Shown here: positions 60,201-64,000 of the stretch, piece by piece
Layout of the letters: the number at the start of each line of letters is the position of its first letter
Position numbering within the stretch: the first letter of the stretch is position 1
Source: Ramlibacter pallidus
GTDB taxonomy: Bacteria > Pseudomonadota > Gammaproteobacteria > Burkholderiales > Burkholderiaceae_C
DNA: 64,000 bases
Assembly: GCF_015070875.1 (NCBI RefSeq)
Contig: NZ_JADDIV010000003.1
Location: forward strand, 620,001-684,000
Direction: 5' to 3'
Program-made: the position numbers and the translations under genes
Notes under the pieces: generated by a model
Told to the model about the DNA's origin: nothing
The model's input: only the letters and a program-made list of their open reading frames with translations
The model's database searches: none

Positions 60201-62539
60201 AGCCGCGCGAGCAGTCCGCGCGCGACCGCCTCGAGCTCGCGCGCCACCGCCGCCACGGAGGCCGCGGGATCGGCCGCCTGCCGCGCCTGCTGCCAGGTGG
60301 CGGCGAGTTCGTTACGGCGCGCCGCCACCGACGCGACCACTTCGCTGCGCCACGCGGCGGGCCCCTGCGCATCGCCCTCGGGGACGCGGCGGTGCGCGAC
60401 GGACAGGTAGGCCAGCAGCAGGTTCTCGGTCACCGTTTCCAGCAGCTCGTCACCGAGCTGCACCAGCGGCTGCCCGGACGGGGTGCTGCGGTTCTTCCAG
60501 GCGGCCGCGACATAGGCCGCCCCGCCGCCGATCATGGCGCCCAGCGCGGTGGCGGCGCCGAGGGTCAGCCCGCCGGTGATCAGGTCGATTCCCGCGCCCA
60601 TGGCCGCGCCCGTCGCGGCGCCCGCCATGCCGGCTTGCGGCGTGTCCACCACCTGCTGCTCCTCGAAGCCGCCCTGCACGCGCGCCGCGGGCAGCGGCGC
60701 CACCGGCGTGCCGCTGCGGTGCAGCTGCACGAGCTCGGCCACCACCGCCGCCTCGCCGTCGCGCAGCCGCTGCAGCAAGGCGACGCGGGCGCCGTCCCGC
60801 GCGCGCTGCGCCGCGTCGCGCTCGGCGGCGTTCACCAGGTGGCGCAGTCCCACGGCGCTGCTCCCGACCTCCTCCACATCGCGCGCGGCGCGCACCAGCT
60901 CCGCCGCCAGCAGCCGCATGGCCTCGCCGAAGCGCACGGCATGGCGGTCGCTCCACGTGGCGGACAGCCGCTCGAAGCCCGCGCGCTTGCTGGGCGGCAG
61001 CCGCGCCGCCACCGCCTCGAGCAGGCGTGCGTCGCGCATCCAGTGCGCCGTGCAGTCCGCCAGCGGCAACACGTCCGCCGCCAGGGCGAGGCGCTGCGCG
61101 GCCGAACGGTGGTGCTCCTCGTCCCCCGGCGCCAGCACCAGGGTCGGCTGCGCCACCCAGTGGAGCAGCCGCGCCGACGCCTGGAGGTCGCCGATCGATG
61201 CGGGCAGCAGGAGCATCAGGTCGGTCTCGGCCAGCGTGGACTGCACCGCGTCGCGCTCCTGCGGCCGCGGCGCGGCGCGGAAGCGCCCGAGCAGGTCCTG
61301 CAGCCAGGCCTGGGCCGCCCCCGGTCCGCCCGCCTGCGCCGTGACGGCTGGTGCAGGGGGGTGGAATCCCGGCGGCACCTGGAACAGGCGCAGCACGTCC
61401 CCCTTGGCGGTCGCGAGAACGGTCCACGCGCTGCCGTCCCGCGGCCGCGGATGGTCCGCCACCTCGTGCAGCAGGCGCAGCAGCACATCCCTCGCGGGGC
61501 CCTCCCCCACCATGCCCAGCGTGATGCGCGCCGGGCTCACGCGCGCGAGCACCTGCACGTAGTACGCATCGCGCAGGTCGATGCGCACGGCACGCGCGAG
61601 CCGGCGCCTCCGCCATGCGGACCACGCCGCCAGCAGGACCCGCGGCAGGACGACCACCAGCGCCAGCAGCGCGACGTACATCCACACCCAGCGCGCCGCC
61701 TCGCCGGCGGCGACGGCCGCACCGGAGCGGAACGCCATGCGCTGCAGGTCGGCGGCCGAGAAGGCCTCGAACGGCAGCAGCAGGACCACGGGCGCGAACA
61801 GGACGGAGAGGAAGGCATGCACCTGCCCCAGGTCCAGCAGCGTGCTTTCCCAGCCGACGCGGTACTCGCGCACGACGCCCCCGAGCACGATGGAGAACGC
61901 CAGCCCCAGCGCCCAGCCCGCCGCGCTCAGGTGCAGCAGTTGCTTCCACCACAGGGCCTCCTGCGCACCGGCAACCTGCGTCCAGTGCCCATGGAAGCGG
62001 GCGAGGACGTCGGTGCGCAGGCGGCCGGTGCGGCGACCATGGCCCGGGATCCCGGCCATCCAGCGCTGGGCGGCGGCCAGTGGCGCGCGCGTCCCCCACC
62101 GGGTGGGCACCAGGGTGCCCACGAGCAGCAGGACGTAGACGGCGAGGTTCCAGGCGAGCACCCCCAGCAGGGGCGGCGACAGCATGTTGACTTGCTGCGG
62201 GTTGTCGATGCGGTCGATGGCGGCGCCGAGCAGGCACGCGGCGACGGGAAGAGCGGCCAGCACCCAGCCTCGCCAGGGATCGGGGTCTTGCAGGGCCGCG
62301 ATGCGCGGGTTGCGGTTCTCGACCGCCGCGAGCATGCGGCGGGCGCGCTGCTGCAGGTACCGCGCGAAGTCGATGCCGCCGTTGGCGGTGGGGTGGCTGG
62401 AGGCCAGCGCCTCGCGTTCCAGCTGCTCGCGCTCCACGGCGCTCAGCAGCTTGCCTTGGGGATCGGCATCCTCGATGGCACGGACCAGGACCAGCTGCCG
62501 GGCACTGGCTTCGTCGAGGTGCAGGATGCCGTCTTCCAC
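60197..62539 (-). CDS. DUF2868-type membrane protein fused to DUF3482-like region
   Basis: 780 residues. N-terminal DUF2868 pattern (ARQLVLVRAIEDADPQGKLL), four or five membrane helices between about 90 and 305, then a soluble region (about 330-780) resembling the DUF3482 GTPase partner. The expected GTPase P-loop position reads LGMVGEGPARDVLLRLL without the GK(S/T), so GTP binding is unlikely. A hydrophobic Gly/Ala-rich segment near 640-700 (GGLTLGAATALGAMIGGGAA) is a glycine-zipper-like stretch seen in DUF3482. In many proteobacteria the two parts are separate adjacent genes. Start GTG at 62539; TAGACT lies 9 nt upstream. The stop overlaps the convergent kinase stop by 4 nt. Confidence 0.78.
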   Translation of the reverse strand: MEDGILHLDEASARQLVLVRAIEDADPQGKLLSAVEREQLEREALASSHPTANGGIDFARYLQQRARRMLAAVENRNPRIAALQDPDPWRGWVLAALPVAACLLGAAIDRIDNPQQVNMLSPPLLGVLAWNLAVYVLLLVGTLVPTRWGTRAPLAAAQRWMAGIPGHGRRTGRLRTDVLARFHGHWTQVAGAQEALWWKQLLHLSAAGWALGLAFSIVLGGVVREYRVGWESTLLDLGQVHAFLSVLFAPVVLLLPFEAFSAADLQRMAFRSGAAVAAGEAARWVWMYVALLALVVVLPRVLLAAWSAWRRRRLARAVRIDLRDAYYVQVLARVSPARITLGMVGEGPARDVLLRLLHEVADHPRPRDGSAWTVLATAKGDVLRLFQVPPGFHPPAPAVTAQAGGPGAAQAWLQDLLGRFRAAPRPQERDAVQSTLAETDLMLLLPASIGDLQASARLLHWVAQPTLVLAPGDEEHHRSAAQRLALAADVLPLADCTAHWMRDARLLEAVAARLPPSKRAGFERLSATWSDRHAVRFGEAMRLLAAELVRAARDVEEVGSSAVGLRHLVNAAERDAAQRARDGARVALLQRLRDGEAAVVAELVQLHRSGTPVAPLPAARVQGGFEEQQVVDTPQAGMAGAATGAAMGAGIDLITGGLTLGAATALGAMIGGGAAYVAAAWKNRSTPSGQPLVQLGDELLETVTENLLLAYLSVAHRRVPEGDAQGPAAWRSEVVASVAARRNELAATWQQARQAADPAASVAAVARELEAVARGLLARL

Positions 62540-62548
62540 TTTCGCAGG

Positions 62549-62554
62549 AGTCTA
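62549..62554 (-). promoter_or_regulatory. -10-like box TAGACT for the DUF2868-type gene
   Basis: TAGACT on the minus strand ends 9 nt before the GTG start, leaving at most a few nucleotides of leader. Confidence 0.4.
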
Positions 62555-62606
62555 GGGCGCGCCCGCCCGGCCCGCGGGCACCGTCACAAGCGGTAACCGT
62601 TGGCGG

Positions 62607-62786
62607 TCAGCGCGCCTGGCGCAGGAATCGGCGCACGTTGTCCGGGTCGTGGCCGACGTAGGTGACGGCGTGTTCCAGCTCGTCCTCGCTGCAGCCGAGC
62701 CAGTTGCACCAGTTGCGGCGCTCCCAGTCCGGCTCCAGGTGGATCAGCAGTTGATCGGATCCCATCTTGTTCAGGTCTTCGGACAT
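62607..62786 (-). CDS. DUF3606 family small protein, 59 aa
   Basis: Reads MSEDLNKMGSDQLLIHLEPD, then WERRNWCNWLGCSEDELEHA and a VGHDPDNVRRFL end. The pattern W-x-x-x-L-G-(C/V)-S-E-x-E-L-x-x-A-V-x-x-V-G matches DUF3606 proteins. AGGAGGAA precedes the ATG at 62786, a strong ribosome site. Function unknown; members are short, highly expressed-looking genes common in soil proteobacteria. Confidence 0.85.
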   Translation of the reverse strand: MSEDLNKMGSDQLLIHLEPDWERRNWCNWLGCSEDELEHAVTYVGHDPDNVRRFLRQAR

Positions 62787-62997
62787 GGTCAGTTCCTCCT
62801 AGCCGATGTCTCCAGACTAGGCGGGCGGCCCGGCTGCCGCGGCAGGAAAAGGCTGCGCCACGCCGTGCGCCCACGGTCCCGCCAGTTGTAGGACTGCCGA
62901 TGGGCCGTCGTCCGCCGTCCTGCCCGCGCGCTGGCCGTGCGACTACAAGCCGCGGCCTGCCCATGCCCGAGCATGGCCCCATCACAAGGAGCAGGAC

Positions 62998-63207
62998 ATG
63001 CTGGTGCGCAAGCTGATCGCCTTCGCCATCACCTCCGGCCTCGCCAAGAAGGCCTGGGACCATTACCGCGACCCGAAGCGGCGCCTGCCGGGCGACCCGG
63101 TCGACATCACCGAGGTGGTGGCCCGCCCCGTTTCTTCCGCGGACCCGCTGGAGCGCCGCACCCCCCGCCGCGGCGCGCGCCGCCGCCGCGAAGGCCCGAG
63201 CTCGTAA
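62998..63207 (+). CDS. Small basic hypothetical protein, 69 aa
   Basis: Starts MLVRKLIAFAITSGLAKKAW; a short hydrophobic-basic N-terminal helix, then a hydrophilic Arg/Pro-rich tail (RRTPRRGARRRREG). ATG at 62998 has AAGGAG about 9 nt upstream. No family recognised. The Arg-rich end may bind nucleic acid or membrane phosphate; this is speculation. Confidence 0.7.
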   Translation: MLVRKLIAFAITSGLAKKAWDHYRDPKRRLPGDPVDITEVVARPVSSADPLERRTPRRGARRRREGPSS

Positions 63208-63229
63208 CCGAAGGGTTACTCGGGGCCGT

Positions 63230-63235
63230 TAAACT
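63230..63235 (+). promoter_or_regulatory. -10-like box TAAACT, candidate leaderless promoter
   Basis: TAAACT ends 6 nt before the ATG at 63242; no ribosome site precedes the start. Confidence 0.45.
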
Positions 63236-63241
63236 GCCCCG

Positions 63242-63829
63242 ATGAAAAAGACACTGCTGATCCTCGCCCTCGCCGCTGCCGCCTCCGCTTCGGTGCAGGC
63301 CCAATCCACGCCCGCGAAGAAGGAACTCGTCGCCCGCATCCTGAAGATCCAGCAACCCGCCATCGACAACATGGCGCGCGGGCTGGTGACCGAGCCGCTC
63401 GGCCCGCTGATGGAAAGCGCGGAGTTCGCGCTGCAGCAGCGCGTGGCCGCCGACAAGCGCGAGACGGTCGCGAAGGAAATCCAGGCCGACGCCAAGAAGT
63501 ACGCCGACGAGACCACCGCGATCGTCCGCGACCGCGCCAACAAGCTGGCGCCGACCACCATCGGCCCGATGCTGGAAGAGAAGTTCACCGAGGACGAACT
63601 GAAGCAGGTCGTCACGATGCTGGAATCGCCCGTGCTGGCCAAGTTCCAGGCCGCGGGCGGCGACATCCAGCGCGCCCTCGTCGAGAAGGTCGTCGCCGAA
63701 ACGCGCAGCCAGGTGGAGCCGCGCCTGAAGGCACTCGAAGCGTCCATGGCCAAGCGCCTGGGCGTGCCGCCGCCCAATGCCGCCGGCAGCGCACCGGCCG
63801 CCGGCGCCAAGCCCGCGCCCAAGAAGTAA
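63242..63829 (+). CDS. DUF2059 family exported protein
   Basis: 195 residues. Signal peptide MKKTLLILALAAAASASVQA, then a helical DUF2059 region: LVARILKIQQPAIDNMA, and the characteristic FTEDELKQVVTMLESPVLAK. A Pro/Ala-rich C-terminal tail follows. Periplasmic, function unknown; the family is widespread in Burkholderiales. It may be translated from a leaderless mRNA. Convergent with the partial gene beyond 63881. Confidence 0.92.
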   Translation: MKKTLLILALAAAASASVQAQSTPAKKELVARILKIQQPAIDNMARGLVTEPLGPLMESAEFALQQRVAADKRETVAKEIQADAKKYADETTAIVRDRANKLAPTTIGPMLEEKFTEDELKQVVTMLESPVLAKFQAAGGDIQRALVEKVVAETRSQVEPRLKALEASMAKRLGVPPPNAAGSAPAAGAKPAPKK

Positions 63830-63835
63830 AAAAAA

Positions 63836-63857
63836 GGGCGCCCCCGCAGGGGCGCCC
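63836..63857 (-). terminator. Rho-independent terminator, mainly for the minus-strand gene
   Basis: GGGCGCCCC / GGGGCGCCC arms (9 bp) around CGCA. The T-tract lies on the minus-strand side (A-run 63827-63835 on plus), so it terminates the gene ending at 63881 and probably also slows the DUF2059 transcript. Confidence 0.85.
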
Positions 63858-63880
63858 GTCCCACTCCTCGCAAATCCTGT

Positions 63881-64000
63881 CTACGCGGCCGCGTCCGGCG
63901 TGGCCTGCGCGTTCGGTGCGCCGTTGAGGCCCACCTTCGCGTCGAACGTGAAGCACGCCGCCTCGAAGGCGCGGATCTCGTGCAGCGCCTCCTTGAGGCT
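63881..64000 (-). CDS. Unknown protein, C-terminal 39 residues (gene runs off the window)
   Basis: The minus strand is open from base 64000 to a TAG at 63881-63883. The fragment contains SLKEALHEIRAFEAACFTFD followed by AKVGLNGAPN and an Ala/Pro-rich tail. A terminator with T-tract 23 nt downstream supports a real gene end. Too short to assign a family. Confidence 0.65.
   Translation of the reverse strand, partial: SLKEALHEIRAFEAACFTFDAKVGLNGAPNAQATPDAAA

Overview
This window is GC-rich bacterial chromosome. Gene content and order (pepA-holC beside lptFG, cbiX beside cysB, a cysTWA operon, Bug-type binding protein, pobA/pobR, argA, YgiQ, DUF2917, DUF2059, DUF3606) point to the Burkholderiales, most likely Comamonadaceae. 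The bacteriophytochrome cassette, Ku and the many hybrid kinases would suit a soil genus such as Ramlibacter or Variovorax; that genus guess is inference. No phage, transposon, CRISPR array or plasmid gene is visible.

Layout. 1-1.2 kb: end of an NfeD-like gene and an SPFH/stomatin protein. 1.1-3.7 kb: a small unknown, a MerR-type regulator fused to a degenerate cyclase domain, a control region rich in a repeated heptamer, and a membrane protein. 3.8 kb: tRNA-Ser(GGA). 3.9-12.6 kb: two soluble hybrid histidine kinases in tandem, one carrying a long array of near-identical 92-residue HAMP units. 12.9-20.1 kb: a lone branched-chain amino-acid binding lipoprotein; pepA-holC-unknown; divergent lptF-lptG; cbiX and cysB. 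20.2-31.4 kb: aminotransferase, Rieske protein, HrpA, two tandem membrane proteins with a degenerate GGDEF domain, argA and an erythromycin-esterase-family protein. 31.4-36.6 kb: dsbB, the sulfate transporter sbp-cysT-cysW-cysA and a 1-Cys peroxiredoxin. 36.7-45.9 kb: pobR/pobA with paired operators, a Bug-type binding protein, CoA-transferase, acyltransferase, YgiQ and a flavin monooxygenase. 45.9-52.3 kb: small stress-type genes, a degenerate cyclase protein, exonuclease III, Ku, a lipoprotein and LysR/DUF2917. 52.3-60.2 kb: bphO-bphP-response regulator-hybrid kinase, a repeat lipoprotein and another hybrid kinase. 60.2-64 kb: DUF2868/DUF3482-like membrane protein, DUF3606, a small unknown, DUF2059, and the C-terminus of a gene running off the end.

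How the genes fit together. Sulfur assimilation appears twice: cbiX (siroheme for sulfite reductase) with cysB, and the sulfate transporter that CysB normally controls. Signal transduction dominates: four hybrid kinases, a phytochrome kinase, two degenerate cyclase proteins and two degenerate GGDEF proteins, many of which look like binding or scaffold versions of enzyme domains. The most notable non-coding signals are the TRGACAG heptamers at 3.07-3.27 kb, the paired palindromes between pobR and pobA, a recurrent GTCYTACA octamer in intergenic regions, and several genes whose start codon sits 6-9 nt after a -10-like box, as expected for leaderless mRNAs.
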